Shown in pieces: positions 1-8,000 of a stretch of DNA of 64,000 nt (position 1 is the first letter of the stretch; every line of letters begins with the position of its first letter). The DNA comes from Sneathiella litorea (GTDB lineage Bacteria; Pseudomonadota; Alphaproteobacteria; Sneathiellales; Sneathiellaceae): NCBI RefSeq assembly GCF_009882915.1, contig NZ_WTUW01000002.1:1179874-1243873 (forward strand), given 5' to 3'. The notes under the pieces are model-generated. The model searched no databases. It was given only the letters and a program-made list of their open reading frames with translations, and had not been told where the DNA came from. The position numbers and the translations under genes are program-made.

Positions 1-1
1 T

Positions 2-553
2 TTGGGTCATGCCGAGCTCATGCGGATTGCAAAAGCCGCCGGGCGGGAAATCGATCATCGGCCGTTTGATTTGCGGAAACTAGTTGAGGCCACAGGTGCA
101 CCCGCCTTTGGAAATCGATCGCAGGCTCATACGGATTATTTCTTTGGCCGGGAGATCATTCGCTGGGCAGAATACAGAAATATCCCGGTATTGAGCCATA
201 CGCCTACCTATCACCATCATGATATAACCCTATCAAATTGCATGCTCATCGCCGGGCTGGTTCAGGGTCTGAATATCGACCGGCTTTCACATGAAATGCT
301 ACGCGCGCATTGGGTTGAGGATTTTGATCTGGATAAAGCCGACGACCTCACGACAATCGGAGAGCGAGCGGGAATTGACCCTGCGCCCTTATTGGAAACT
401 GCAGCATCGGAAGAGGTGCGAAAAATTTATGCCCGTAATACTGAGGAAGCAATTACGCGACATCTCTTTGGTTCCCCCACCTATTTTATCGATGATGATA
501 TGTTCTATGGGCAGGACCACCTTGAAATGATGGCCCACACCCTGGGTGTCTAG
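2..553 (+). CDS. 2-hydroxychromene-2-carboxylate isomerase-like, DsbA/GST-kappa thioredoxin fold (5' end outside window)
   Basis: The open frame runs in from the left edge and ends at TAG 551-553, so the N-terminal beta-alpha-beta unit with the catalytic Ser/Cys is missing. The visible part is the helical insertion followed by the returning thioredoxin half: GSPTYFIDDDMFYGQDHLEMM near the C-terminus is the cis-Pro strand (GxPTY/F) and the family's FxGQDRL-type ending. Members isomerise chromene carboxylates in naphthalene breakdown or act as glutathione-dependent oxidoreductases, and the substrate cannot be read here. Its stop codon overlaps that of the convergent tupA through a shared CTAG. 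A second paralogue lies at 22052-22660. The family is secure, the exact function is not. Confidence 0.8.
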   Translation: MGHAELMRIAKAAGREIDHRPFDLRKLVEATGAPAFGNRSQAHTDYFFGREIIRWAEYRNIPVLSHTPTYHHHDITLSNCMLIAGLVQGLNIDRLSHEMLRAHWVEDFDLDKADDLTTIGERAGIDPAPLLETAASEEVRKIYARNTEEAITRHLFGSPTYFIDDDMFYGQDHLEMMAHTLGV

Positions 554-1377
554 CTATCACTATCCAGCACACCGGCATTTGGCGTAAAGAGCTGCTCCCC
601 GGCGATTTCGTAATCGCCGATCAATTTCTGTGCTTTGGGGCTGACCAGCCATTTTTCAAGTTTTGCTGTCAGGTCCTTTTTGACATGTGGATGTTTCTCC
701 GGGTTGACCGGCAGATAGGCATATTGATTGAAAAGAACCGGATCGCCTGAGAACAAAAGCGCAAGGTCTCCCTTGTTCTTGAAGTTGAGCCAGCTCGCCC
801 GGTCTGCAAAGACATAGCCATTCATTCCGCTTGCCGTGTTGAGTGTCGTCCCCATGCCGGACCCGCTCGCGCGGTACCAGTTTCCCTCGAAGTTTTCCGG
901 ATCCAGTCCTGAATTTTTCCAGAGCGCCAGTTCCTTGCGATGCGTACCGCTGTCATCCCCCCGGCTGACAAAAACAGATTTTGTCTTCGCAATCGCCGTC
1001 AGCGCATCTGCTGCTGTTTTGGCATTGGCAATGCCTGCTTCATCGGATTTCGGTCCAATCAGGACAAAATCATTATACATGATTTCCCGCCGGTGAGTGC
1101 CATATCCCGTTTCGACAAACTCTTCCTCCGCCTTGCGTGAATGAACGAGTATCGCATCCACATCCCCTGCACGGCCAAGCTTGAGCGCCTGCCCTGTTCC
1201 GACAACAAGAAGATATACGTCAATGCCGGTATCTTTCTTGATTTCCGGGATCAGGATGTCAGAAAGGCCGGAATTGTGGAAGGATGTCGTCACCGCCATT
1301 TTCATATCCTCGGCGACCGCATTAATAGCTGTCATCGCCAACAAAGCACAGGCAGCGATTATTGATCGAATTTTCAT
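550..1377 (-). CDS. tupA: Tungstate ABC transporter substrate-binding protein TupA
   Basis: This 275-residue periplasmic binding protein has a clear Sec signal peptide (MKIRS, then a hydrophobic stretch to AVAED at about residue 23). The mature protein carries TupA-type elements: TTSFHNSGL near the start, VGTGQALKLGRAGDVD, and YNDFVLIGP at about residues 101-109, followed by SRGDDSGTH. These line the oxyanion site in TupA/WtpA-like proteins. It is the last gene of a three-gene minus-strand operon, and its start overlaps the stop of tupC by 4 bases (ATGA). It is expected to deliver tungstate, possibly also molybdate, to TupB. No tungstoenzyme or cofactor gene is in the window, so the metal preference rests on family resemblance. 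Confidence 0.9.
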   Translation of the reverse strand: MKIRSIIAACALLAMTAINAVAEDMKMAVTTSFHNSGLSDILIPEIKKDTGIDVYLLVVGTGQALKLGRAGDVDAILVHSRKAEEEFVETGYGTHRREIMYNDFVLIGPKSDEAGIANAKTAADALTAIAKTKSVFVSRGDDSGTHRKELALWKNSGLDPENFEGNWYRASGSGMGTTLNTASGMNGYVFADRASWLNFKNKGDLALLFSGDPVLFNQYAYLPVNPEKHPHVKKDLTAKLEKWLVSPKAQKLIGDYEIAGEQLFTPNAGVLDSDS

Positions 1378-2090
1378 AGTAACAGGTCCCCTCTTATAAA
1401 TTTATTTGCTTCCTCTGTTTTCGGTTCATCAAAGAAGTCTTCCGTGGATGCGCGCTCATGTATTCTTCCCCTATGCATGAACAGGATATCATCGGCGAGA
1501 CGCCTCGCCTGACCAAAATCATGGGTTGCCATAATGATGCGCGTTCCCTTGTCCCTTGCGGATAGGATCAGTCTTTCAATTTCCAAAGTCGAGGCTCCGT
1601 CCAGATTTGCCGTGGGCTCATCGAGGAACAGGACCTCCGGCTTAGTTATCAGCGCCCGTGCCATGGCGAGCTTCTGCTTTTCTCCACCGGAAAGCACATG
1701 TGCATCGTACCGCCCTACGTCGCCAAGACCAATTTCATCTATCCATTTTTCCGCCTCGGCCCGGGCCATTTTCCTGGCAACCCCGCGAACAATTAGGGGA
1801 TAGGCAATGTTCTCGACACCTGAGCGGCGCAAAACGACAGGTGATTGAAAGACAAAAGATTGGCGGCTGAAAACCTCATTCTTCCTTGCGGACCATTTGA
1901 CGGCACCGCTATTCGCCCGCTCTAATCCGTGAAGCAACCGAAGTAACGTCGTCTTTCCCGCACCATTGGGTCCAATAAGAATACTGCAGCCCGTCCCTCC
2001 AATTGAGAGATCAAGCGGACCAATGATAATTTTCTCGCCCTTTCGCACAACTGCACCGTTAAGCTCCACCGGCAGGATTGTCTCTACCAT
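1374..2090 (-). CDS. tupC: Tungstate ABC transporter ATP-binding protein TupC
   Basis: This 238-residue ABC ATPase energises the TupB permease. Walker A (GPNGAGKTT) is at residues 40-48, the signature LSGGEKQK at about 133-140, and Walker B LFLDEP at about 154-159, followed by the D-loop ANLDG and the switch histidine in MATHD. There is no C-terminal TOBE/Mop molybdate-binding domain of the ModC type, which favours the Tup family. It overlaps tupB upstream by 7 bases and tupA downstream by 4, so the three genes are very probably co-translated. Confidence 0.9.
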   Translation of the reverse strand: MVETILPVELNGAVVRKGEKIIIGPLDLSIGGTGCSILIGPNGAGKTTLLRLLHGLERANSGAVKWSARKNEVFSRQSFVFQSPVVLRRSGVENIAYPLIVRGVARKMARAEAEKWIDEIGLGDVGRYDAHVLSGGEKQKLAMARALITKPEVLFLDEPTANLDGASTLEIERLILSARDKGTRIIMATHDFGQARRLADDILFMHRGRIHERASTEDFFDEPKTEEANKFIRGDLLL

Positions 2091-2788
2091 GTTCCCTCCC
2101 GCTCCGTTCGAGACAGGATATGGATCGTGAGATTAATCAGGATCGCCATGGAAATGAGGACGATGCCCAGCCCAAGGGCCAGCGGAAAATCACCCTTGCC
2201 AACTTCCAGTGCAATTGCCGTTGTCAACACACGTGTCAAATGGTCGATATTCCCGCCGACGATCATGATTGCCCCGATTTCTCCGATCCCTCTTCCGAAC
2301 CCGGTCAATGTCGCAGTCAAAAGACCACGCCGTCCATCCCAGAGCAGAGCCTTCATGCGCTGCCACTTGGTGGTTTTGATGGAGATCAGCAGATCATGAT
2401 ATTGAAACCAGAGATCGCGCATTGACTGATGCGAAATTGAGGCAATGATCGGAGTCACAATGATAACTTGGGCAATTATCATTGCCGTTGGAGTAAAAAG
2501 AAGATCAAGCACCCCAAACGGGCCAGAACGTGACAGCAGGATATAAACGAAAAGACCAACAACGACAGGCGGAAGGCCCATCAAAGCGTTTAACAGGGCA
2601 ATCGCGAGACGACGATATCGAAATCGCGTCACAGAGAGCCACGCGCCGAATGGCAACCCAATTGCCGCGGATATCAGGACTGCCGATATGGTCACCTGCA
2701 AAGATCTTAAGGAAATTTCCACCAGATCATGGTCCAGATGAAGTATCAGCCCAATCGCAGACTGTAATCCTGCCAGAAGATCATTCAT
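2084..2788 (-). CDS. tupB: Tungstate ABC transporter permease TupB
   Basis: This 234-residue inner-membrane permease is the first gene of the tupBCA operon. It shows about five hydrophobic segments and a BPD_transp_1 type EAA loop in the region GFGRGIGEIGAIMIVGGNI (about residues 161-179), with the Gly and Ile spacing typical of TupB/ModB. The N-terminus lacks a strong Shine-Dalgarno sequence. The 227 bases between it and the divergent glpR should hold its promoter. I could not identify a ModE-like palindrome or a Moco/Tuco riboswitch there. Confidence 0.88.
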   Translation of the reverse strand: MNDLLAGLQSAIGLILHLDHDLVEISLRSLQVTISAVLISAAIGLPFGAWLSVTRFRYRRLAIALLNALMGLPPVVVGLFVYILLSRSGPFGVLDLLFTPTAMIIAQVIIVTPIIASISHQSMRDLWFQYHDLLISIKTTKWQRMKALLWDGRRGLLTATLTGFGRGIGEIGAIMIVGGNIDHLTRVLTTAIALEVGKGDFPLALGLGIVLISMAILINLTIHILSRTEREGTW

Positions 2789-2994
2789 AAAGCTTATGCT
2801 CTGACTGGTCCAAAAGTTTGAAGCTCATGCCGTTCATTTTCCCAATATTCTGCCTTTCCTCGCACTCGCAAAAGATGCCCGAAAGTTGAAAGCTTACCCC
2901 CGAGTTCATCACCAAGTGGAGATTATGTATATAGATCGCATTTATTCTAGTATCTTTTTCTTTCCAATTCGCATGGGGTTTTCAGTATACTCGA

Positions 2995-3003
2995 ACGAAA
3001 GTA
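2995..3003 (+). promoter_or_regulatory. Candidate GlpR half-site ACGAAAGTA upstream of glpR
   Basis: The 9-mer ACGAAAGTA lies 13 bases before the glpR start and recurs upstream of glpD at 3791-3799. DeoR/GlpR proteins commonly bind repeats containing CGAA/TTCG, so this is a plausible autoregulatory site. It also sits next to the ribosome-binding GGAG at 3004-3007. The assignment is inference from the shared word only. Confidence 0.35.
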
Positions 3004-3015
3004 GGAGAGTAACCA

Positions 3016-3780
3016 ATGCATTTGAACGCCCGTCAGGCGGAAATTGTCGAACTTGCGAAATCTCGGGGACGCGTACAGGTCGATGAACTGGCGGCGCATT
3101 TCGATATTACGCCGCAAACAATACGAATGGACTTGAACGCCCTTTGTTCAAGTAAAATCCTCGCCCGGTTCCACGGCGGCGCGCTCTATCCCGAAACCCG
3201 TAAGAACGTCGAGTATGAGACAAGACGTCAAATCGCCGCGGAAGAAAAAGCTGCCATTGGCGCTGAAACCGCAAAACTTATCCCTGACCAATCTGCCCTT
3301 TTCATGAATATCGGCACCACGACAGAAGCCGTTGGGCATAGCTTAGTCAATCATAAGGGATTGATGGTCGTGACCAATAATATCAATGTTGCCAATAATT
3401 TACGCCTTTATCCATCATTCGAAGTTGCGATAGCCGGCGGTGTTGTTCGCCATTCCGATGGGGGCATTGTCGGTGAAGCCGCCATAGATTTCATCAATCA
3501 GTTCCGTGTTGACTACGCGGTAATTGGTGCTTCCGCAATCGATCCGGACGGTTCACTTCTGGATTTTGATTTCCGGGAAGTCAAGGTTGCGCAGGCGATC
3601 ATCACCAACGCCCGCCATGTCATACTGGTTGCCGACTCCACGAAATTCAAACGCCGCGCGCCCGTTGTCATCGCACAGCTGGCGCAGGTCGATACCTTTG
3701 TAACAGATAAAATCACAGAACCGTCGATACGCCGTATATGCGCCGAAGGAGACGTCCGGGTAATAGAGACGGCCGCCTGA
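3016..3780 (+). CDS. glpR: DeoR-family transcriptional regulator, probable glycerol-3-phosphate regulon repressor GlpR
   Basis: This 254-residue cytoplasmic repressor has a DeoR-type winged helix in about residues 1-57 (HLNARQAEIVELAKSRGRV, then DITPQTIRMDLNAL as the recognition region). The rest is the DeoR C-terminal sensor domain, including NIGTTTEA, TNNINVANNL, GGVVR and ADSTKF. The ATG at 3016 is preceded by GGAG at 3004-3007 with 8-base spacing. It is followed 85-118 bases later by glpD, the standard glp arrangement, so the likely inducer is glycerol 3-phosphate and the target is glpD. The gene assignment rests on the neighbour as well as the family. Confidence 0.85.
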   Translation: MHLNARQAEIVELAKSRGRVQVDELAAHFDITPQTIRMDLNALCSSKILARFHGGALYPETRKNVEYETRRQIAAEEKAAIGAETAKLIPDQSALFMNIGTTTEAVGHSLVNHKGLMVVTNNINVANNLRLYPSFEVAIAGGVVRHSDGGIVGEAAIDFINQFRVDYAVIGASAIDPDGSLLDFDFREVKVAQAIITNARHVILVADSTKFKRRAPVVIAQLAQVDTFVTDKITEPSIRRICAEGDVRVIETAA

Positions 3781-3790
3781 CCCGCTAAAA

Positions 3791-3799
3791 ACGAAAGTA
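3791..3799 (+). promoter_or_regulatory. Candidate GlpR half-site ACGAAAGTA upstream of glpD
   Basis: This is the same 9-mer found before glpR. The AT-rich 85-base gap to glpD also contains an opposite-strand AACGAA word (TTCGTT at 3848-3853). Together they could form a two-part operator over the glpD promoter. This is inference from repetition of the word, and no promoter hexamers were confidently assigned. Confidence 0.35.
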
Positions 3800-3898
3800 T
3801 ATTTATAAATTTAATTTCCTTTTATTTTCATATTTACGCTATAAATCTTCGTTAATTGCTGTAACTTGGCGAAACAGCCTTCAAGAAAGCGTAGATTC

Positions 3899-5401
3899 AT
3901 GACCGCAGATTTTGACATTTTTGTAATCGGAGGAGGCATAAACGGATGCGGCGTTGCCCGCGATGCCGCAGGCCGAGGCTACTCCGTTGCCCTTTGCGAA
4001 ATGAACGATCTTGCAAGCGGCACGTCCTCGGGGTCGACAAAACTCATTCATGGCGGACTACGCTATCTTGAGCATTATGAATTCCGGCTGGTCCGAAAGG
4101 CTCTTCAGGAGAGAGAGGTGCTTTGGGCCAATGCGCCGCATATCATCTGGCCATTACGGTTTGTGCTTCCCCATCACAAGGGGCTGAGACCTAAATGGTT
4201 ACTCAGGCTTGGGCTCTTTCTTTATGATCATCTTGGCGGCCGCAAAAAGCTACCTGCGACGAAATCTCTCAACCTCCAAAAAAACCCACCAGGAAATCCC
4301 TTAAAAAAAGAATTTTCAACTGGCTTTGAATATTCGGACTGCTGGGTTAACGATTCACGCCTGGTTGTCCTGAATGCAATGGACGCTGCGGCTCGCGGTG
4401 CGCTCATTGAAACCCGCACAAAATGTATCGCCGCCGCATATAAGGATGGGCTCTGGCATGTAACGACACAGGATACGGCGAACAGCCAAACGACAACCAG
4501 AACAGCGCGAATGATCATTAATGCAGCGGGCCCCTGGGTCGATAACATCATTCAGGCTGCGTCCCACTCCCCCACCTCGCCTAACGTCCGCCTCGTTCAG
4601 GGAAGTCATATCATTATTCCGAAACTCTATGAGCATGACAGATGCTACATATTCCAGAACGCAGACGACCGTATCATCTTTGCCATTCCCTATGAGAACG
4701 ACTACACCCTGATTGGAACAACAGATCAGGATTATGACGGTGACCCAGAGAATGTAGCGATCAGTGATACGGAGATTTCCTACCTCTGTAACGCAGCGAG
4801 TGAGTATTTCGAGAAACCGGTTCGGGAACAAGACGTTGTCTGGACCTATTCCGCCGTGCGACCCTTATTCGATGACGGCGCAACGAAGGCACAGGAGGCG
4901 ACACGCGATTATGTACTACGATGGCAAACTAATGAGGATAACGCCCCTCTTCTGAATATCTTCGGCGGCAAGATAACCACCTATCGCCGCCTCGCGGAAG
5001 CGGTTATGGAAATGGCCGAACAAAAACTCGGGAAAATGAACCAGGAATGGACAATTAATGCACCGCTTCCGGGCGGTGATTTCCCAATGGAAGAGTTTAC
5101 GGAGCTCCTGGCAAAAGTTTGCGAGAGGTATCCATTTATAGAGACGCATCAATCAGAGCGTCTGCTCCGCGCTTATGGAACACGCCTGTTCGATCTATTG
5201 GGAGATGCTTCTCAAAAAACCGACCTTGGCGAGGATTTCGGCTGTGGCCTGTTCGAGAGAGAAGTCAGATATCTGATGGATAGAGAATGGGCAAGGACTG
5301 CCGACGATATTCTTTGGCGCAGAAGTAAATTAGGCATAGGAATGCGTAAAGAACAGATTGCAACTCTCAGTGACTGGATGACGTCGAATAGTACAAGTTA
5401 A
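3899..5401 (+). CDS. glpD: Aerobic glycerol-3-phosphate dehydrogenase GlpD
   Basis: This 500-residue flavoprotein oxidises sn-glycerol 3-phosphate to dihydroxyacetone phosphate at the inner membrane and passes electrons to quinone. The FAD-binding Rossmann motif GGGINGCGVARDAAGRGY is at about residues 11-28, followed by SGTSSGSTKLIHGGLRYLE, and the flavin-proximal FGGKITTYRRLAE is near residue 365. The C-terminal DAO_C domain is present, giving normal length. An in-frame TTG 33 bases upstream (3866) would add 11 residues, but the Rossmann strand begins right after the ATG at 3899, so that start is preferred. The stop overlaps the convergent DMT gene in a TTAA palindrome. Confidence 0.95.
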   Translation: MTADFDIFVIGGGINGCGVARDAAGRGYSVALCEMNDLASGTSSGSTKLIHGGLRYLEHYEFRLVRKALQEREVLWANAPHIIWPLRFVLPHHKGLRPKWLLRLGLFLYDHLGGRKKLPATKSLNLQKNPPGNPLKKEFSTGFEYSDCWVNDSRLVVLNAMDAAARGALIETRTKCIAAAYKDGLWHVTTQDTANSQTTTRTARMIINAAGPWVDNIIQAASHSPTSPNVRLVQGSHIIIPKLYEHDRCYIFQNADDRIIFAIPYENDYTLIGTTDQDYDGDPENVAISDTEISYLCNAASEYFEKPVREQDVVWTYSAVRPLFDDGATKAQEATRDYVLRWQTNEDNAPLLNIFGGKITTYRRLAEAVMEMAEQKLGKMNQEWTINAPLPGGDFPMEEFTELLAKVCERYPFIETHQSERLLRAYGTRLFDLLGDASQKTDLGEDFGCGLFEREVRYLMDREWARTADDILWRRSKLGIGMRKEQIATLSDWMTSNSTS

Positions 5402-6300
5402 TCAGCGCGGGTTAATTTGACCCCTATTAAAACGATAACGGCACCAAGCACCTGAACAAAGGTGATAACTTCGTCAAGCAAAATGACTGAGCTAAGGATT
5501 GCAATAACAGGAATAAGGAAACTATAGACCATCCCTTTTGTTACCCCAAGACGAGCAATCCCTGCGCAATACCAGACAAAGGCAAGTGCCGCACCAAAGA
5601 TTGCGGTAATGGCCCAGCTCATCCAGCCTAGCACCGATATATTTTCCCAGTTTTGCTCAAAAAGACTTGGTATCCCGAACAGCATCAATACAACGGAGCC
5701 AAATAGGTTTGCCCAGGCTGTGACCAAAAGAGGGCCGCGTCGGGCGACCAGGGGGCCCGCTACAAAAGTATAGATAGCCCACATCATTGCTGCCGCAACG
5801 ATCAGCATATCCCCTATGATCGAGCCTGCACTGAACGTGATCTCTGTCAGGCTATTATTAATAACGACAGCCACCCCAAAAAAGGAAAGCAAGATACCAA
5901 AACAGGCCATTTTGCCGGGGCGATTTCCCATTAAAGCAGAAATCAAGGCGCCAAATATTGGAGAGGTCGTTATTAAAACGGACGCTTTTGAGGCGGAAGT
6001 GAGACTGAGACCGAACGCCCACCCGCCCTGAAACAGGGCAACGCTTAACAAACCAATAAGCAAAAGCATAGCAGCTTCTTTAAGCGAAATTGCAATAGCT
6101 ATATTTCGGAGTAGCAGAAATCCAAAAAGAAGCATGCTCGCCGTCAAATAACGCGTTGCAGAAAATACGACTGGATCCATAAAATCGAGTACATACTTTG
6201 CAATCGGAAAATTAATGCCCCATGCAAGAACGGCTCCGACAAGGAAAATATCCCCGCTCCTTATTCTTCCATTCTCTGGAGGCGTAGAACCATGCGCCAT
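5398..6300 (-). CDS. DMT-superfamily (EamA) transporter
   Basis: This 300-residue integral membrane protein has about ten hydrophobic segments and two EamA repeats, the second beginning near residue 155. The first repeat shows NFPIAKYVL and the C-terminal repeat ends with LLDEVITFVQVLGAVIVLIGV, typical of the family. Such proteins export amino acids or other small metabolites, and the substrate cannot be told from sequence. It converges on glpD with overlapping stops. A GGGGAAA upstream of the ATG is a fair ribosome site. A second, distinct EamA protein is at 20451-21365. Confidence 0.88.
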   Translation of the reverse strand: MAHGSTPPENGRIRSGDIFLVGAVLAWGINFPIAKYVLDFMDPVVFSATRYLTASMLLFGFLLLRNIAIAISLKEAAMLLLIGLLSVALFQGGWAFGLSLTSASKASVLITTSPIFGALISALMGNRPGKMACFGILLSFFGVAVVINNSLTEITFSAGSIIGDMLIVAAAMMWAIYTFVAGPLVARRGPLLVTAWANLFGSVVLMLFGIPSLFEQNWENISVLGWMSWAITAIFGAALAFVWYCAGIARLGVTKGMVYSFLIPVIAILSSVILLDEVITFVQVLGAVIVLIGVKLTRAD

Positions 6301-6498
6301 GGCGGTTTCCCCGTCCTATCTCTTTTTTTTGTATTATTGTTATATTGACGGGCCACCGTGTTAATAGATAGTCTGAATTATCAATTGCGCACCGCAGTGG
6401 CTTCACTCGGACAGCCCGCGCTAAATTTGCACACTCGCCTTAAAGTGAATTAGGTTTCCATAAGGATTAAGACGCAATTGTGACCACCTAAGTTAGTA

Positions 6499-6531
6499 AG
6501 TAAACAGAAAATTTATCATTTTTGGTTTACT
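6499..6531. repeat. Inverted repeat AGTAAAC...GTTTACT upstream of the DegT-like gene
   Basis: A 7-base perfect inverted repeat (AGTAAAC / GTTTACT, arms 6499-6505 and 6525-6531) has partly complementary A- and T-rich inner flanks. It lies 80-110 bases before the most likely start of the DegT-like gene. It could be an operator or an mRNA hairpin. The rest of the 237-base gap (6301-6537) shows nothing I can name. Confidence 0.4.
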
Positions 6532-6612
6532 ATAGTATTGAAAACTCAGCTGATTTCGAAATTTCATAAAGAAGGCCATGTGGTTGTGAAAATATCAGAT
6601 AACAAGGTAAAG

Positions 6613-7647
6613 ATGCCCTTTGTGGAGAGCAAGCGGCCGGATATGAATTACATCGCAGAGCTACTTGAGCAATGCATTGAGACCAATATGTGGGCAAACC
6701 GCGGCCCGCTTTATTATTTGCTTACTGAAAAATATGAAAAGCACTTTAACTTGTCTGTAGGACTCGCCATTACACCTTGCGCAAACGGCGGCATTGGGTT
6801 GGAGGCGATTGCAAAATTCCTTGAAATCAAGTTTGGCAGACCTATTCGATGGGCGGCCAGTTCCTTCAGTTTTAATAACCTTGGGCGCGGCTACTTTAGC
6901 GATATGCAATTCGTCGATTGTACCCGGGAAGGCATATTAAATCTGGAAGCGCTGGAACAGCTCGGCTTAAACAATTTTGATGGCTTCATCGTTACCAACC
7001 CTTTTGGAGCCTGGAAAGATTTTGGCCCATTCATAGAATTTGCGAAGAAGCATGAGAAATTCATGGTGATTGACAATGCAGCCGGCCTCAACGATAGAGT
7101 TTCCGACTGGCCATATCAAAGTTTCAGCCTGCACCACACAAAACCATACGGCGCCGGAGAGGGCGGGTTAATTCTGTCACCGAAAGACGAGACAGATGCA
7201 ATTTACAATCTCCTGAATTACGGTCCGATAAAAGCCTCTGAAAGAAAGCAATGGATAAACAACGGCAAGGTATCCGACATTGCCTGCGCCTTTCAAATCG
7301 ATCGTTTAAACCGGGTAAACGAGTGGAAACCTCTCTATCTCGAGCAGATTGAAAGAGTCACAAAAATAGCGGCAAAAGCGGGATTGCAACCGCTATACTC
7401 ATTTGACGATATAACACCAGCGACCAGCCTTCCTTTTTGTGCGGCCTACCCTGTTAGGCAGGAAGATGTCGACGCGGCACAGCATCTTATGCTTGCAAAG
7501 TATTATTTACCGCTCGCGAACACGCCAAATTGTGTAGATATTTATCACCGCCTTGTTAACATCCCCTGCCATCCGGATGTGTCCTATTTGACAGAAGAAA
7601 TATTGCTTGAAGATTTTTCCCGGCTAACACAAAAACATAATGCATGA
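6613..7647 (+). CDS. DegT/DnrJ/EryC1/StrS-family PLP-dependent aminotransferase-like protein
   Basis: This protein (about 344 residues) has the fold-type I layout of sugar aminotransferases. An opening MPFVESKRPD leads to the helix ending MWANRGPLYYLL. The aspartate in VIDNAAGL would hold the PLP ring nitrogen, and the segment LHHTKPYGAGEGGLIL contains the Schiff-base lysine encoded at 7141-7143. The HTK-P-x-G-x-GEGG pattern matches the family's TKxxxxGEGG. Starts are ambiguous: TTG 6538 (no ribosome site), GTG 6580 or 6586 after GAAGG at 6571-6575, or ATG 6613 after AAGG. I chose 6613 because the conserved domain begins there. No nucleotide-sugar or polysaccharide genes are nearby, so the substrate is unknown. 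Confidence 0.75.
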   Translation: MPFVESKRPDMNYIAELLEQCIETNMWANRGPLYYLLTEKYEKHFNLSVGLAITPCANGGIGLEAIAKFLEIKFGRPIRWAASSFSFNNLGRGYFSDMQFVDCTREGILNLEALEQLGLNNFDGFIVTNPFGAWKDFGPFIEFAKKHEKFMVIDNAAGLNDRVSDWPYQSFSLHHTKPYGAGEGGLILSPKDETDAIYNLLNYGPIKASERKQWINNGKVSDIACAFQIDRLNRVNEWKPLYLEQIERVTKIAAKAGLQPLYSFDDITPATSLPFCAAYPVRQEDVDAAQHLMLAKYYLPLANTPNCVDIYHRLVNIPCHPDVSYLTEEILLEDFSRLTQKHNA

Positions 7648-7699
7648 AGAGAACAGTGAGGTATGCAGGCTCACAGACGGCAATGCCGGCCCATGCAAA

Positions 7700-7879
7700 C
7701 TAACGTCCGAAAAACGAGAAAATCTCTATAATAACATTCACTTGTTCTTCCTCAGACCAGTCGGCATAGTGGACTGGAACGATCGATTCCGTCTTCTCAG
7801 TCATCGCACCTTCAAGTGCCATCTCATCAAGATTATGAGTTTCTGAACGAATGTCCACAAATACAAAAAAGCCCAACAT
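7700..7879 (-). CDS. Possible small protein of 59 residues, unrecognised
   Basis: The 353-base gap between the DegT-like gene and the acyl-CoA synthetase holds one open frame with a protein-like composition. It has an N-terminal hydrophobic patch (MLGFFVFVDI), an acidic middle, and a well-balanced end containing VPVHYADWSEEEQVNVII. The ending resembles the C-terminal PVH plus helix arrangement of DegT-type enzymes, so it could be a relic of such a gene, but that is weak. The ATG follows TAAGTCCGG, a poor ribosome site. Apart from this I see nothing in the gap. Confidence 0.3.
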   Translation of the reverse strand: MLGFFVFVDIRSETHNLDEMALEGAMTEKTESIVPVHYADWSEEEQVNVIIEIFSFFGR

Positions 7880-8000
7880 CCGGACTTAATGCCACAGCGC
7901 ATAAAGCCATATAAATGTTGCAGTTGCATCTCACGGAACCTATCCTTCCATTAACAATACCTTCTGAAAGAAGAAATAAATATAATGGGAGAAAATCAGC

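Noticed and set aside
2789-3015. Molybdenum/tungsten cofactor riboswitch or ModE box before tupB
   Set aside because: Read on the minus strand, no conserved riboswitch core or ModE palindrome could be made out.
7640-7846. Plus-strand frame of 68 residues after the DegT-like gene
   Set aside because: It overlaps the end of that gene, has no ribosome site and an unnatural sequence. The minus-strand frame in the same place is better.
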